Positions 8,795 through 18,407 are shown, numbered from the stretch's first letter. The stretch: DNA of 64,000 nt from Mesonia sp. HuA40 (GCF_008017835.1 NZ_VRLT01000021.1:1-64000), one strand, 5' to 3'. Program-made: numbers and translations. The notes: generated by a model not told the origin, from the sequence alone.

Positions 8795-10552
8795 TTACTT
8801 TTCTTTTTCGGCCAATTGTTTGTTGTAAAGGTCTAAATAAGGACCATTTTGGTTCATTAAATCTTGATGTACCCCTTCTTGAACAATTTTACCATCTTCT
8901 AGCACAATTATTTTGTCGGCATTTTTAGCAGTCGATACGCGATGACTAACCATTATCATAGTTTTATTTTTGGCAACGCGGTAGAGATTATTTAGTATTA
9001 TTTCTTCTGTTTCAGTATCTACCGCCGAAAGACAATCGTCAAAGAGTAAGATTTTAGGTGATTTAATTATGGCACGTGCAATAGAAACCCTTTGTTTTTG
9101 ACCACCAGATAGAGTAATTCCTCTTTCACCCAAAACAGTTTCATAGCCTTTGCTAAAACCAATAATATTTTTGTGTACATAAGCGTTTTTAGCCGCTTCA
9201 ATAATTTCTTCTCTCGTTGCATCCACTTTTCCAAACTGAATATTATTGGCAATGCTATCGCTAAATAAAAAAGCATCTTGAGGCACGTAGCCAATGGCTT
9301 CGCGTAGGTTGTTTAAATTTAGTTTTTTAATAGGAACTTTATCTATGGTTATAGTTCCTTCTGTGGCATCATATACCCGAGCAATTAATTCTAATAAGGT
9401 AGATTTACCCGAGCCAGTTTTACCTATTATAGCTAAGGTTTCTCCACTATTAATTTTAAATGAGATATTTTTTAATGCTTCAATATTGGTTTCTTCATAA
9501 GTGAAATTAACGTTCTTAAACTCAATATTGCCATCTATGGGAGTTTTACCTTCATTATAATTCTTTATGGATGGCTCTTGTTGTAAGAATTCATTAATTC
9601 GTTTTTGGGAAGCCTCTGCTTGTTGAACCATATTGGCCACAAAACCTACTGTTGCTACTGGCCAGGTGAGCATATTAACATACATTAAAAACTCAACGAT
9701 AACCCCAAAATTTTCAATTTCCCCACTAATTACTTGGTTTCCACCGATATAAATTACTATAAGATTACTAAAACCAATCAATAAAACCATCAACGGAAAA
9801 AAGAAAGCTTGAACCCGAACTAGGTCAAGGTTTTTATTTTTACTAGAATCGGATAAAGAAACAAAGTCTTCATTGACTTGATTTTCTAACCCATAACTTT
9901 TAATCACACTAATTCCGCTAAAACTTTCTTGGGTAAAGGTATTAAGTTTAGAAAGGTACAACTGCACAATGCTACTGCGTTTGTTGATTGTTCGGCTTAT
10001 TTTATAAATGGCGATTGATAAAAAAGGCAATGGGACCAGGGTATAAAGAGTAAGTAGAGGAGCGGTTTTGATCATATAGGTAATAACCACCACAAATAAG
10101 GTAATAGTGGTAATGCTGTACATCAAAGCTGGGCCTACATACATACGAACTTTAGAAACATCTTCACTTATGCGGTTCATTAAATCTCCTGTTCTATTTT
10201 TTTTATAGAAATTGATCGATAAGTTTTGGTATTGTGTGTACACTTCGTTTTTTAAATCGAACTCAATTCGTCGAGAGACCACTATAAAGGTTTGCCGCAT
10301 TAAAAAAGTGAAAAGCGCAGAGAGCAAGGTAGCTCCTAGAATTATTAAGATATTGTGTAAAAGTTCTTTTTTGACCAATGCTAAATCGGTTACCTCGCCG
10401 TTCACATATTGTTCAACTACGTGAGTAGAATCTCCTATAAATTGTGGAACGTAAACCGCGAATATACGGGCAGCTACCGTTATCACAAGTCCTAGTAATA
10501 GACTCCATTTATACTTGACAAAATATTTATTCAGGTATCGTAACTCTTTCAT
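8795..10552 (-). CDS. ABC transporter, fused permease and ATPase (exporter type)
   Basis: A 585-residue half-transporter of the MsbA/multidrug exporter class in the inner membrane. Six membrane helices lie in the first 310 residues. The nucleotide-binding domain follows at about 340-580 with Walker A GKTGSGKST, signature LSGGQKQR, Walker B ILLFDD and the switch His (VSHR). The residue after the Walker B Asp is Asp, not the usual catalytic Glu (FDDCLSAVD). That is typical of the degenerate site of heterodimeric exporters, but no partner half-transporter lies in the window. Family members export lipids, drugs or peptides; the substrate here is not predictable. It appears to be a single-gene unit. 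Confidence 0.9.
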   Translation of the reverse strand: MKELRYLNKYFVKYKWSLLLGLVITVAARIFAVYVPQFIGDSTHVVEQYVNGEVTDLALVKKELLHNILIILGATLLSALFTFLMRQTFIVVSRRIEFDLKNEVYTQYQNLSINFYKKNRTGDLMNRISEDVSKVRMYVGPALMYSITTITLFVVVITYMIKTAPLLTLYTLVPLPFLSIAIYKISRTINKRSSIVQLYLSKLNTFTQESFSGISVIKSYGLENQVNEDFVSLSDSSKNKNLDLVRVQAFFFPLMVLLIGFSNLIVIYIGGNQVISGEIENFGVIVEFLMYVNMLTWPVATVGFVANMVQQAEASQKRINEFLQQEPSIKNYNEGKTPIDGNIEFKNVNFTYEETNIEALKNISFKINSGETLAIIGKTGSGKSTLLELIARVYDATEGTITIDKVPIKKLNLNNLREAIGYVPQDAFLFSDSIANNIQFGKVDATREEIIEAAKNAYVHKNIIGFSKGYETVLGERGITLSGGQKQRVSIARAIIKSPKILLFDDCLSAVDTETEEIILNNLYRVAKNKTMIMVSHRVSTAKNADKIIVLEDGKIVQEGVHQDLMNQNGPYLDLYNKQLAEKEK

Positions 10553-10625
10553 TCCGTTTTGTAAAGTGAATTTTAAAAGATTTTTATTTTTAGATTAAAA
10601 ACCTAATTAATCTATAAACAATATG

Positions 10626-10633
10626 TATTTTTG
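10626..10633 (+). promoter_or_regulatory. Promoter -7 element of leucine dehydrogenase
   Basis: TATTTTTG matches the Bacteroidota TAnnTTTG consensus and lies 40 nt upstream of the start codon. The -33 element is not distinct. Confidence 0.6.
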
Positions 10634-10673
10634 CGCTACAAAATTAAGACATTAATAATTTAAATTTTATACT

Positions 10674-11771
10674 ATGAATGCTGAAATATTGAATGCCGAT
10701 GAAATTAAAAAGGTAGCGCCAGTTTTTGGTCAGCTTTCTTTTGATGAACATGAGCAGGTGGTTTTTTGCTATGACAAAGATACAGGTTTAAAAGCGATTA
10801 TAGGAATACATAACACAGTTTTAGGACCTGCTTTAGGAGGTACTAGAATGTGGAATTATAGCAGTGAGTGGGAAGCATTAAATGATGTGTTGCGTCTTTC
10901 TCGAGGAATGACCTTTAAAAGCTCTATTTCTGGATTGGATTTAGGAGGAGGAAAAGCGGTTATCATCGGTGATGCTAAAACGCAAAAGTCTCCTGAGTTG
11001 ATGCGTCGTTTTGGTAAATTTGTTGATTCTTTAAGTGGTAAATACATCACGGCAGAAGATGTAGGTATGCAAACAGAGGATATGGATACCGTTCGCGAAG
11101 TAACTAAATATGTAACCGGTATTTCTGAGCATTTGGGAGGATCAGGTAACCCTTCACCAGTTACAGGATACGGTGTTTATATGGGTATGAAGGCTGCTGC
11201 TAAATATAAATTTGGAACAGACAACCTAGAAGGTAAAAAAGTACTTGTTCAAGGAATAGGAAATGTGGGTGAAACCGTGGTGAAACATATTCGTGAAGAA
11301 GGAGGAGAAGTATTTATCTCAGACATCAATCAGGAGCGTTTAGAAGCAGTACAACAAAAATATGGAGCCAAAATTTATACTGGTTCAGATTTGTACACTG
11401 CAGATGTTGATATTTATGCACCTTGTGCTTTAGGAGCCACAGTGAATGATGAAACGATAGGTAAATTAAAAGCACAGGTAATAGCCGGGGCAGCAAATAA
11501 CCAATTAGAAAATGAGGCAAAGCACGGGAAACTACTTCAGGAAAAAGGAATAGTTTACGCACCCGATTTCTTGATTAATGCTGGAGGTGTGATTAATGTT
11601 TACGCCGAGTTAAAAGGTTATAACCGTCAAGAAACAATGGCCAAAACCGAAAACATCTATAACACAACTTTAGAAATTCTTAATAAGGCCGAAGAAAGCA
11701 AGATGACAACCCATCAAGCGGCCTTAAAAATTGCGCAAGAGCGCATTGAAAAAAAGAGGCAAGAAAAGTAA
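10674..11771 (+). CDS. Leucine (branched-chain amino acid) dehydrogenase
   Basis: A 365-residue Glu/Leu/Phe/Val dehydrogenase. It catalyses NAD-dependent oxidative deamination of leucine, valine and isoleucine to 2-oxo acids in the cytoplasm, and the reverse. The substrate domain has LGPALGGTRMW and the Gly-rich catalytic-lysine motif LGGGKAVI. The Rossmann domain has VQGIGNVGETV, and a late motif reads INAGGVINVYAE. Length and motifs fit leucine dehydrogenase better than the longer glutamate enzymes. It is monocistronic, with its own promoter and a strong terminator. Two later enzymes of leucine breakdown, HMG-CoA lyase and a methylcrotonyl-CoA-carboxylase-like subunit, occur elsewhere in the window. 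Confidence 0.93.
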   Translation: MNAEILNADEIKKVAPVFGQLSFDEHEQVVFCYDKDTGLKAIIGIHNTVLGPALGGTRMWNYSSEWEALNDVLRLSRGMTFKSSISGLDLGGGKAVIIGDAKTQKSPELMRRFGKFVDSLSGKYITAEDVGMQTEDMDTVREVTKYVTGISEHLGGSGNPSPVTGYGVYMGMKAAAKYKFGTDNLEGKKVLVQGIGNVGETVVKHIREEGGEVFISDINQERLEAVQQKYGAKIYTGSDLYTADVDIYAPCALGATVNDETIGKLKAQVIAGAANNQLENEAKHGKLLQEKGIVYAPDFLINAGGVINVYAELKGYNRQETMAKTENIYNTTLEILNKAEESKMTTHQAALKIAQERIEKKRQEK

Positions 11772-11801
11772 ATCAAATACCTAATTACAATAAATAAGTT
11801 T

Positions 11802-11809
11802 TATTTTTG
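11802..11809 (+). promoter_or_regulatory. Promoter -7 element of nusB, just ahead of a terminator hairpin
   Basis: TATTTTTG fits the TAnnTTTG consensus. The predicted start of transcription (about 11814-11816) falls inside the left arm of the terminator at 11812-11836. The nusB transcript would therefore lack a complete terminator stem, while read-through from the leucine dehydrogenase gene would be stopped. Confidence 0.5.
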
Positions 11810-11811
11810 CA

Positions 11812-11836
11812 GGGCGAATTTTATTCGCCCTTTTTT
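11812..11836 (+). terminator. Terminator of leucine dehydrogenase
   Basis: A perfect 8-bp stem (GGGCGAAT / ATTCGCCC), 3-nt loop and six T. Its left arm overlaps the predicted nusB transcription start. Confidence 0.9.
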
Positions 11837-11866
11837 AATCTTATAAATTAAGTTCTTTATTTATCT

Positions 11867-12808
11867 ATGTTAACAAGAAGACATATTCGTGTAAAAGTAA
11901 TGCAATCCTTCTATGCATTTACCCAATCTAAAAATCAAAATTTAGGTGCAGAAAAAAAGTTTATCTATAAGAGTATGGAAGATATGTACGATCTATTCTT
12001 ACTTAATTTAGATTTGCTTCTTCAAATAAGAAACAAGGCCCAAGATTTTATAGAAAAATCACAAAAGAAATATTTACCCACCGCTAAGGACATCAATCCT
12101 AGCTTAAATTTTGTTAACAATAAATTCCTCAAGCAATTGGAACAAAGTGGACAGTTAGATGAGCTTTTAGAAGACCATAAATTGAATAATTGGCATCAAG
12201 ATGACGAATATGTTGCCATACTGTGGGATTTAATCAAAGAAGATGAACGCTTTATAGCATACTTAGATCAAGAAGCCACAACCTATAAAGAAGATAAAAA
12301 AATTGTCACCTATCTTTTTAAAGAAATAATTGCACCCAATGATAAGCTTTATGAATATTTAGAAGATAAGAAATTAACTTGGTTAGACGATTTACCTTTG
12401 GTAAATACTGCGGTACTTAAGTTGATAAACAAGACCAAGGAAACGCAAGAACAAGTAAGAATCCCTGCTTTATTTAAAAATGAAGAAGATGAAGAATTTG
12501 CTATAGATTTGCTAGAAAAATGCTTATTGAATCAAGAATATTATAGTAATCTAATTCAAGATAAAACCCCCAATTGGGATAAAGACCGTATAGCAGATAT
12601 TGATAGCATTTTATTAAAAATGGCTTTATGTGAGTTTTTGAAGTTTCCATCTATTCCTGTAAAAGTGAGCATCAACGAATATTTAGAGATTGCTAAGGAA
12701 TATAGCACCCCTAAAAGCAGTATATTTATCAATGGTATTTTAGATAAACTATCTAAAGAATTAAAAGAAAAAGGAGAATTAAATAAAGTAGGTAGAGGCT
12801 TGATGTAG
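11867..12808 (+). CDS. nusB: Transcription antitermination factor NusB
   Basis: A 313-residue protein that starts MLTRRHIRVKVMQSFYAF, the typical start of the long NusB form found in Bacteroidota. The all-helical NusB fold lies in the C-terminal half (about 170-305), including the late motif PVKVSINEYLEIAKEYSTPKSS and FINGILDKL. NusB with NusE binds boxA RNA and supports transcription of rRNA operons. The N-terminal extension is usual for this phylum. The order nusB, DUF1573 lipoprotein, yajC is a common flavobacterial gene order. The gap to the next gene is 66 nt. Confidence 0.93.
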   Translation: MLTRRHIRVKVMQSFYAFTQSKNQNLGAEKKFIYKSMEDMYDLFLLNLDLLLQIRNKAQDFIEKSQKKYLPTAKDINPSLNFVNNKFLKQLEQSGQLDELLEDHKLNNWHQDDEYVAILWDLIKEDERFIAYLDQEATTYKEDKKIVTYLFKEIIAPNDKLYEYLEDKKLTWLDDLPLVNTAVLKLINKTKETQEQVRIPALFKNEEDEEFAIDLLEKCLLNQEYYSNLIQDKTPNWDKDRIADIDSILLKMALCEFLKFPSIPVKVSINEYLEIAKEYSTPKSSIFINGILDKLSKELKEKGELNKVGRGLM

Positions 12809-12874
12809 TTGAAACTTTTTTCTTAATTTTAGCTCCGTAAAAATTATATTTCAACAATTAAAAATTTAAACACA

Positions 12875-13384
12875 ATGAAAAAAGGATTATTGATTCTTGC
12901 CGCTGTAGCGGGAATTACTTTTACTTCTTGTAAAGAGAATGCCGCAGACAAAGTTAAAGAAGAAAACCAAAAAGAAGTTGCCGAGCGTGATGCAAAAGCT
13001 ACTGGAACACCAGTAATGCAATTCGAATCAGATTCACACGATTTTGGTACCATTAACGAAGGAGATATAGTAGAACATACATTTAAGTTTACGAATACTG
13101 GAGATGCTCCTTTGGTAATTTCAAATGCAAAGGCTAGCTGTGGATGTACTGTACCTCAATGGACAAAAACCCCTGTAGCTCCGGGTGAAGCTGGTGAAAT
13201 AAAAGTTAAATTTAATTCATCGGGTAGACCAAATAATCAATCTAAATCTATCCGCATAAGCGCTAACACGGCAAGCGGTCAAGAAACATTGAGAATTAGA
13301 ACTTTTGTAACTCCTAAAAATGGAGGAGCAGCTCAACAGACTGCAGGAAATGCAGCAGCTGGTCACGAAGGACATAATCACTAA
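12875..13384 (+). CDS. DUF1573 lipoprotein
   Basis: A 169-residue lipoprotein. The lipobox TFTSC gives an acylated Cys near residue 20. The DUF1573 beta-sandwich (an ASH/MSP-like fold) spans about 45-150, with the family signature HDFGTINEGDIVEHTFKFTN, then CGCTVP, then PVAPGEAGEIKVKFNSSGR. The tail is Gln/Ala/His-rich (HEGHNH). The N-terminal 45 residues after the Cys are charged and low in complexity. It is expected in the periplasm or outer membrane. It is probably co-transcribed with yajC, which begins 9 nt later. The exact role of the family is not known. Confidence 0.9.
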   Translation: MKKGLLILAAVAGITFTSCKENAADKVKEENQKEVAERDAKATGTPVMQFESDSHDFGTINEGDIVEHTFKFTNTGDAPLVISNAKASCGCTVPQWTKTPVAPGEAGEIKVKFNSSGRPNNQSKSIRISANTASGQETLRIRTFVTPKNGGAAQQTAGNAAAGHEGHNH

Positions 13385-13393
13385 TATTTTATA

Positions 13394-13690
13394 ATGGATC
13401 AAATATCTAGTTTTTTACCTTTTATTGCGATTATCATCGTTTTTTATTTCTTCATGATAAGACCACAACAAAAGAGGCAAAAAGAAGAAAGGAACTTTGG
13501 TGAAAGCCTTAAAAAGGGTGACAAAGTTGTAACCAGCGGTGGTATTCACGGCAAGGTAGTAGATTTTAGCGATAAGCTAAATGCAGTAATTATTGAAACC
13601 GGTGCTGGAAAAATAACCGTTAATAAAGCTTCTATCTCAATGGAACTAAGTAAATTAGTTCAAAGCCCTGAGAAAGAAACTAAAAAGTAA
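13394..13690 (+). CDS. yajC: Preprotein translocase subunit YajC
   Basis: A 98-residue inner-membrane protein. One membrane helix near the N terminus (LPFIAIIIVFYFFMI) is followed directly by RPQQKRQKEE, the family signature. A small cytoplasmic domain with KKGDKVVTSGGIHGKVVDF follows. It is an accessory subunit of the SecDF-YajC complex that assists Sec-dependent export. It ends at a hairpin terminator. Confidence 0.95.
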   Translation: MDQISSFLPFIAIIIVFYFFMIRPQQKRQKEERNFGESLKKGDKVVTSGGIHGKVVDFSDKLNAVIIETGAGKITVNKASISMELSKLVQSPEKETKK

Positions 13691-13712
13691 CTACTGCTTT
13701 CTATAGTAAAAA

Positions 13713-13743
13713 AAATCTCAAATTTAAATTTGGGATTTTTTTT
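13713..13743. terminator. Terminator after yajC
   Basis: AAATCTCAAATTT pairs with AAATTTGGGATTT (one G-U), and T-rich and A-rich flanks lie on either side. It sits between convergent yajC and the decayed YdeI-like gene and could serve both. Confidence 0.7.
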
Positions 13744-14331
13744 ATGACTTTCGGTATTTATCGTACAGCCCCTTTAAGGCTAGAATCATTGGAGTTATTT
13801 TTTCTAATCTCGAAATTTTAGTAGAAGCTCGTTTAGCCTCGGAAATGTACTGGCAATATTCCCGTTTTTTTCCAATGCTTAGTTTTTCAAAAGCTGTTTT
13901 TAGTGAGGTATTGCTATCAAAAGCAGCTTGAAGTTCTGGAGGAATCGTAATAGTTGTTTTTAGACTGGTCTTGCTTTTTACTCCAGTTTGTTCAATAGCT
14001 ATAACTTCCAGGATATAGGCTTTTATTTCCTTTTAAGGAATCTGATCTCCTGCTTTAAAGCGAATCTGACGCAGATTTTTTGTTTTACCTTCTTGAGGGT
14101 TGATGAGTAAAGACTGGTTTTTCTGCAATAGACTGCCTTTAAAAAACCATAGCGCACAATGGCTTTTAAAAGCACCTAACCCGATTACATTTTTATTGTT
14201 TAATGTATAAAAACGGGAGAACCCCATTTAATCGTTTCTTCAAGGGGAGTCTTTAATAAAAGCATTCGTAATTGTTGAAGTTGTTTACTCCAATTTTTAT
14301 GTTTGGTAATATAATCTTCAATTGGCCCCAT
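13742..14331 (-). pseudogene. Broken YdeI/OmpD-associated (DUF1801) family gene
   Basis: Translating the minus strand piecewise gives one broken protein of about 195 residues. It begins MGPIEDYITKHKNWSKQL and continues ETIKWGSPVF. The frame is then lost in an A5 run at 14209-14213 (T5 on the coding strand). It resumes as YTLNNKNVIGLGAFKSH, ALWFFKGSLL, to FKAGDQIP. It then meets an in-frame TAA (near 14034-14036) and continues KEIKAYILEVI, with the C-terminal YdeI/OmpD-associated part TITIPPELQAAF, FEKLSIGKKREYCQYI, ISRLEKITPMI. One frameshift plus one nonsense codon make a functional product unlikely. Family members are small cytoplasmic proteins of unclear role. Confidence 0.85.
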
Positions 14332-14371
14332 TTCAGGTAAAATAAATACATACTTCAAATTTGATATAAAA

Positions 14372-14407
14372 AAACAACCAAATTTAATATTATAAATTTG
14401 GTTGTTT
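14372..14407 (-). terminator. Terminator of pepT
   Basis: A perfect 15-bp stem (AAACAACCAAATTTA / TAAATTTGGTTGTTT) with a 6-nt loop. The A-run to its left is the U-run for the minus-strand transcript. It begins 25 nt after the pepT stop. Confidence 0.85.
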
Positions 14408-14431
14408 TTGTGTTGAATGAATTGACCGGTT

Positions 14432-15676
14432 TTATTTTTTGTACTGCTGGGCGGTCAACTCTGCAATTTTGAGAATTACTTGTGTAGCTTTAATCATACT
14501 TTCAACGGGTACATATTCATAACGACCATGAAAATTATGTCCGCCTGCAAAAATATTAGGGCAAGGTAATCCCATATATGATAGTTGAGAGCCATCTGTA
14601 CCTCCTCTAATAGGTTTTATAAGCGGTTCAATGTCTAATTCATTCATCGCTTGTTCGGCAATATCAACAATATGCATAACGGGTTCTACTTTTTCACGCA
14701 TATTAAAGTATTGGTCTTTTATCTCAATACTTACTGCTTCCCGGCCGTGCTGCTCGTTTATTTCTTTGGTTAGATCTAACATAACCTTTTTTCTAGCTTC
14801 GAAGTGCTCTTTATCATGATCGCGTATAATGTAATTTAAACGTGTTTCATCTACTTCACCCTCAATTTTGGTTAAGTGAAAAAAGCCTTGGCGTCCTTCT
14901 GTGTGTTCAGGAGTTTCTAATCTTGGTAAGGAATTGATGAAATCTTGAGCAATATACATGCTGTTAATCATTTTTCCTTTGGCATAACCAGGGTGTACAA
15001 TTTTACCAGTAATTTTAACCTGTGCGCCAGCAGCGTTAAAGTTTTCATATTCAAGTTCACCTACCTGGCTGCCATCCATCGTATAGGCCCACTCCGCACC
15101 AAATTTTTTAACATCAAATTTATGTGCACCGCGACCTATTTCTTCATCTGGAGTAAAACCAATTTTGATATCTCCGTGCTTTATTTCTGGATGTTCTACT
15201 AAATATTTTACTGCAGTCATAATTTCGGTAACTCCCGCTTTGTCGTCTGCACCTAGTAATGTAGTACCGTCTGTGGTAATCAAAGTTTGACCTTTGTACA
15301 TCAATAAATCTTCAAAATAATCGGGCGACAAAACAATGTTTTGTTCCTTGTTTAGTAAAATATCTTTTCCATCATAATTTTCTATTATCTGGGGTTTGAC
15401 ATCTTTACCAGTAAAATCTGGTGAGGTATCAAAATGTGATATAAAGCCAATACTCGGCACGGGATGTTCCACATTACTGGGTACTGTTGCCATAATGTAG
15501 GCGTGCTCATCTATACTAACATCTTTAAGGCCCATATCTTTTAACTCTTGAACTAGTTTATTAGCTATATCCCATTGTTTTTGGGTGCTTGGGGTGGTTT
15601 CAGAATTTGGGTCACTCTCGGTATCTATGGTAACATAGCTTACAAATCTTTCTATTAGTTCTTCTCTATTAATCAT
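14432..15676 (-). CDS. pepT: Peptidase T (tripeptide aminopeptidase)
   Basis: A 414-residue M20 family di-zinc aminopeptidase that removes the N-terminal residue of tripeptides in the cytoplasm. Seen motifs are [13 protein letters not shown] (metal His and Asp), [13 protein letters not shown] (bridging Asp), [16 protein letters not shown] (catalytic Glu pair), [14 protein letters not shown] and [13 protein letters not shown] use the internal Met ([11 protein letters not shown]) as start, because the frame's upstream 11 residues are not family-like. A near-consensus -7 element (TACTTTTA, 15700 to 15693) lies 16 nt before it. It stands alone, with its own terminator. Confidence 0.93.
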   Translation of the reverse strand: MINREELIERFVSYVTIDTESDPNSETTPSTQKQWDIANKLVQELKDMGLKDVSIDEHAYIMATVPSNVEHPVPSIGFISHFDTSPDFTGKDVKPQIIENYDGKDILLNKEQNIVLSPDYFEDLLMYKGQTLITTDGTTLLGADDKAGVTEIMTAVKYLVEHPEIKHGDIKIGFTPDEEIGRGAHKFDVKKFGAEWAYTMDGSQVGELEYENFNAAGAQVKITGKIVHPGYAKGKMINSMYIAQDFINSLPRLETPEHTEGRQGFFHLTKIEGEVDETRLNYIIRDHDKEHFEARKKVMLDLTKEINEQHGREAVSIEIKDQYFNMREKVEPVMHIVDIAEQAMNELDIEPLIKPIRGGTDGSQLSYMGLPCPNIFAGGHNFHGRYEYVPVESMIKATQVILKIAELTAQQYKK

Positions 15677-15797
15677 AAAGCATAAATTTTGGTAAAAGTA
15701 CATAATCAACTAGCCGAAAGCAATTTTAGCTCCTTAAGTTTCATAAAAAAACATTGGTTTTTTATTGCATTTAGTCTTGCCGTTTTTCAATTTAAAT

Positions 15798-15805
15798 TAT
15801 TTTTG
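15798..15805 (+). promoter_or_regulatory. Promoter of pyrD
   Basis: TATTTTTG fits TAnnTTTG, with a TTG at 15777-15779 about 18 nt upstream as a possible -33 element. The predicted message would begin near 15810. This supports the pyrD start at 15824 and not the far upstream codon of the same frame. Confidence 0.6.
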
Positions 15806-15823
15806 CATAAACCTATCATTACC

Positions 15824-16852
15824 ATGTATACCTCTTTAATACGGCCTTTGCTTTTTAAATTTGATCCAGAAAAAGTTCATCATTTTACTTTTAAAACACT
15901 AAAGTTTGCTTTTAAAATTCCAGGAGTGGAGCCCCTTATTAGAAAGCGCTTTGCTGTAAATGATATAAGTTTAGAGCGAGAGGTATTTGGTTTAAAATTT
16001 AAAAATCCTGTAGGATTAGCTGCGGGTTTTGATAAAGATGCTCAGCTTTTTAATGAATTAGGATCATTAGGTTTTGGTTTTGTTGAAATTGGTACTTTAA
16101 CCCCGAAACCCCAGGAAGGTAACCCTAAGAAAAGACTTTTTAGGCTTAAAGAAGATGATGCTATTATCAATAGAATGGGATTTAATAATCAAGGCTTAGC
16201 ATCCGCCGTAGAGCGATTAAAAAAGAATAAAAAGCAAGTTATCATAGGAGGTAATATTGGTAAAAATAAAATTACCCCAAACGATCAAGCTCTTTTAGAT
16301 TATCAAAAAGGTTTTGAGCAACTTTTTGATTTTGTAGATTATTTCGTAGTGAATGTAAGTTCGCCCAACACACCAGACTTAAGAGCATTGCAAGATAAAG
16401 AGCCATTAAAGAAAATACTTTTTGCTTTACAAGAACAAAACAAGCAAAAACCAAAACCTAAACCCATATTGCTGAAAATAGCGCCAGATCTGAGCGACGA
16501 GCAGTTACTGGATATTATTGAAATTGTACAAGAAACCAATATAGGCGGAGTAATTGCTACTAATACTACAATTTCTAGAGAAGGGTTGCAATCTGAAAAT
16601 AGAAAAGAACAAGGTGGTCTTAGCGGAAAGCCCTTAAAATCGAGATCGACTGAAGTTATACGCTTTCTTTCTCAAAATAGTAAGCAGTCTTTCCCAATAA
16701 TTGGGGTAGGAGGTATTCATTCTGCCAATGATGCTTTGGAAAAATTAGAAGCCGGAGCCAGTTTGGTTCAACTTTATACCGGTTTTATTTATGAGGGGCC
16801 GCGTTTGATTAAAGAAATAAACCAAAAACTAAGCGCTAAAATAAATGATTGA
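15824..16852 (+). CDS. pyrD: Dihydroorotate dehydrogenase (quinone)
   Basis: A 342-residue class 2 enzyme that oxidises dihydroorotate to orotate in pyrimidine synthesis, passing electrons to the membrane quinone. Seen: the N-terminal helical membrane-association segment [37 protein letters not shown] (FMN site), [43 protein letters not shown] with the catalytic Ser, and GGLSGKPL. The open frame extends 45 codons further upstream, but those residues do not resemble the family, and the promoter lies inside that stretch. It overlaps the next gene by 8 nt. Confidence 0.94.
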   Translation: MYTSLIRPLLFKFDPEKVHHFTFKTLKFAFKIPGVEPLIRKRFAVNDISLEREVFGLKFKNPVGLAAGFDKDAQLFNELGSLGFGFVEIGTLTPKPQEGNPKKRLFRLKEDDAIINRMGFNNQGLASAVERLKKNKKQVIIGGNIGKNKITPNDQALLDYQKGFEQLFDFVDYFVVNVSSPNTPDLRALQDKEPLKKILFALQEQNKQKPKPKPILLKIAPDLSDEQLLDIIEIVQETNIGGVIATNTTISREGLQSENRKEQGGLSGKPLKSRSTEVIRFLSQNSKQSFPIIGVGGIHSANDALEKLEAGASLVQLYTGFIYEGPRLIKEINQKLSAKIND

Positions 16853-17459
16853 AACCCTGCTGTCATTTTGCGCAATAGTTTTTTTACTTGCACTTTCACC
16901 AGGTCCCGATAATATTTTTGTACTCACGCAAAGTTTGGTTTATGGCCGCAAATATGGTATTGCTACAGTTTTAGGGTTAATGACAGGATGTTTAGTGCAT
17001 ACTAGTCTGGTAGCTTTTGGATTGGCCGGGCTACTAAAGAAGTATCCAGAAGCTTTGTTTATGGTAAAAGTTTTTGGTGCAGCCTATCTGCTTTATCTAG
17101 CCTATAAAATTTATCAGCATAGTGCACCTATCAAGCTAAAGAAAGAAGAAGTAACTTTTAAATCAACAACGGCACTTTTTAAGCAAGGTTTTATAATGAA
17201 CATATTAAATCCCAAGGTGGCTTTGTTTTTCTTAGCTTTACTCCCCCAGTTTTTGTTTAATGAAAAGTGGAGTTTTATAGTGCAAATTTATACACTGGGT
17301 TTGCTTTTTATTGTTGTTTCTTTTTTTGTCTTTTCATCTTTTGCATTACTTGCTGCAGCAATTTCTAAACGATTTAATGAAAATAACAAATCCTTTAAAT
17401 ACCTAAACTATCTTCAAATTGTAGTTTTTGTAGGAATAGCCCTATTTTTATTTGTTTGA
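16845..17459 (+). CDS. LysE-family amino-acid exporter
   Basis: A 204-residue inner-membrane protein with about six helices. The LysE/RhtB signature [20 protein letters not shown] lies near residue 17 and is followed by [18 protein letters not shown] second conserved region is [22 protein letters not shown]. Members export amino acids or related metabolites. The substrate here cannot be told. It starts within the end of pyrD, so the two are probably translated together. Confidence 0.9.
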   Translation: MIETLLSFCAIVFLLALSPGPDNIFVLTQSLVYGRKYGIATVLGLMTGCLVHTSLVAFGLAGLLKKYPEALFMVKVFGAAYLLYLAYKIYQHSAPIKLKKEEVTFKSTTALFKQGFIMNILNPKVALFFLALLPQFLFNEKWSFIVQIYTLGLLFIVVSFFVFSSFALLAAAISKRFNENNKSFKYLNYLQIVVFVGIALFLFV

Positions 17460-17509
17460 TTTTTCTTTACGGATTTGTAGCATAGGCTGTTTATTTTAAA
17501 CAGAACATG

Positions 17510-17517
17510 TATCTTTG
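17510..17517 (+). promoter_or_regulatory. Promoter -7 element of HMG-CoA lyase, leaderless type
   Basis: TATCTTTG fits TAnnTTTG and is separated from the ATG by only 5 nt (AGCTT). Transcription would therefore start at or next to the A of the start codon. Confidence 0.55.
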
Positions 17518-17522
17518 AGCTT

Positions 17523-18386
17523 ATGAAAGAAATTAAGCTTATTGAGTGTCCTAGAGATGCCATGCAAGGCATAAAATCGTTTATCCCTACAAGCCAAAAA
17601 ATCGATTATTTACAGGCGTTACTTCGCTGTGGTTTTGATACCTTAGATTTTGGAAGTTTTGTTTCCCCCAAAGCTATACCACAAATGCGAGACACGGCAG
17701 AGGTACTTGCCGGACTTGATTTGGATAACACAAAAACAAAACTATTGGCTATTGTTGCCAATTTACGCGGAGCCCAGGATGCCGTTCAACATCCCGAAAT
17801 TGATTTTTTAGGCTACCCGTTTTCTATTTCCGAGAATTTTCAAATGCGTAATACGCACAAAACCATTGGAGAATCGGTTAAGCTTTTACAAGAAATAATA
17901 AACTTGGCAGATCAACATAATAAAAAAGTAGTAGCTTATCTTTCTATGGGTTTTGGAAACCCATATGGCGACCCGTGGAATGTTGAAATTGTAGCAGAAT
18001 GGACAGAAAAGCTTGCCCAGATGGGTGTAGAGATTTTATCATTATCTGATACAGTTGGCACTTCTAATTCAGAAACTATTTCTTATCTTTTTTCTAATTT
18101 AATTCCGGCTTATCCTAATATTGAATTTGGAGCACACCTGCATACCACCCCAGACGCCTGGCATAACAAAGTAGATGCCGCATTTAAAGCGGGGTGTAAG
18201 CGCTTTGATGGCGCTATACAAGGTTTTGGAGGCTGCCCAATGGCTAAAGACAAGTTAACAGGAAATATGCCTACAGAAAAAATGTTAAGCTATTTTAACC
18301 AACAAAAGACCGAGTTTAATGTTAAGATGACGAGTTTTGAATCGGCGTATAATATGGCTACTCAAATATTCAAAACCTATCATTAA
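17523..18386 (+). CDS. Hydroxymethylglutaryl-CoA lyase
   Basis: A 287-residue TIM-barrel lyase that splits HMG-CoA into acetoacetate and acetyl-CoA, the last step of leucine breakdown. Seen: IECPRDAMQG with the catalytic Arg and Asp, DFGSFVSPKAIPQM, LSLSDTVGTS, FGAHLHTTPD (metal His pair) and the loop GFGGCPMAKD with the catalytic Cys. The length fits the family. It is transcribed alone. Leucine dehydrogenase and an MCC-like carboxylase beta subunit, from the same pathway, lie elsewhere in the window. Confidence 0.92.
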   Translation: MKEIKLIECPRDAMQGIKSFIPTSQKIDYLQALLRCGFDTLDFGSFVSPKAIPQMRDTAEVLAGLDLDNTKTKLLAIVANLRGAQDAVQHPEIDFLGYPFSISENFQMRNTHKTIGESVKLLQEIINLADQHNKKVVAYLSMGFGNPYGDPWNVEIVAEWTEKLAQMGVEILSLSDTVGTSNSETISYLFSNLIPAYPNIEFGAHLHTTPDAWHNKVDAAFKAGCKRFDGAIQGFGGCPMAKDKLTGNMPTEKMLSYFNQQKTEFNVKMTSFESAYNMATQIFKTYH

Positions 18387-18407
18387 AGCTAAGTTTCTGG
18401 TTAATAA

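Noticed and set aside
15689-15823. N-terminal extension of PyrD with an extra hydrophobic segment
   Set aside because: A promoter lies inside this stretch and the residues are unlike the family start, so the start at 15824 is better.
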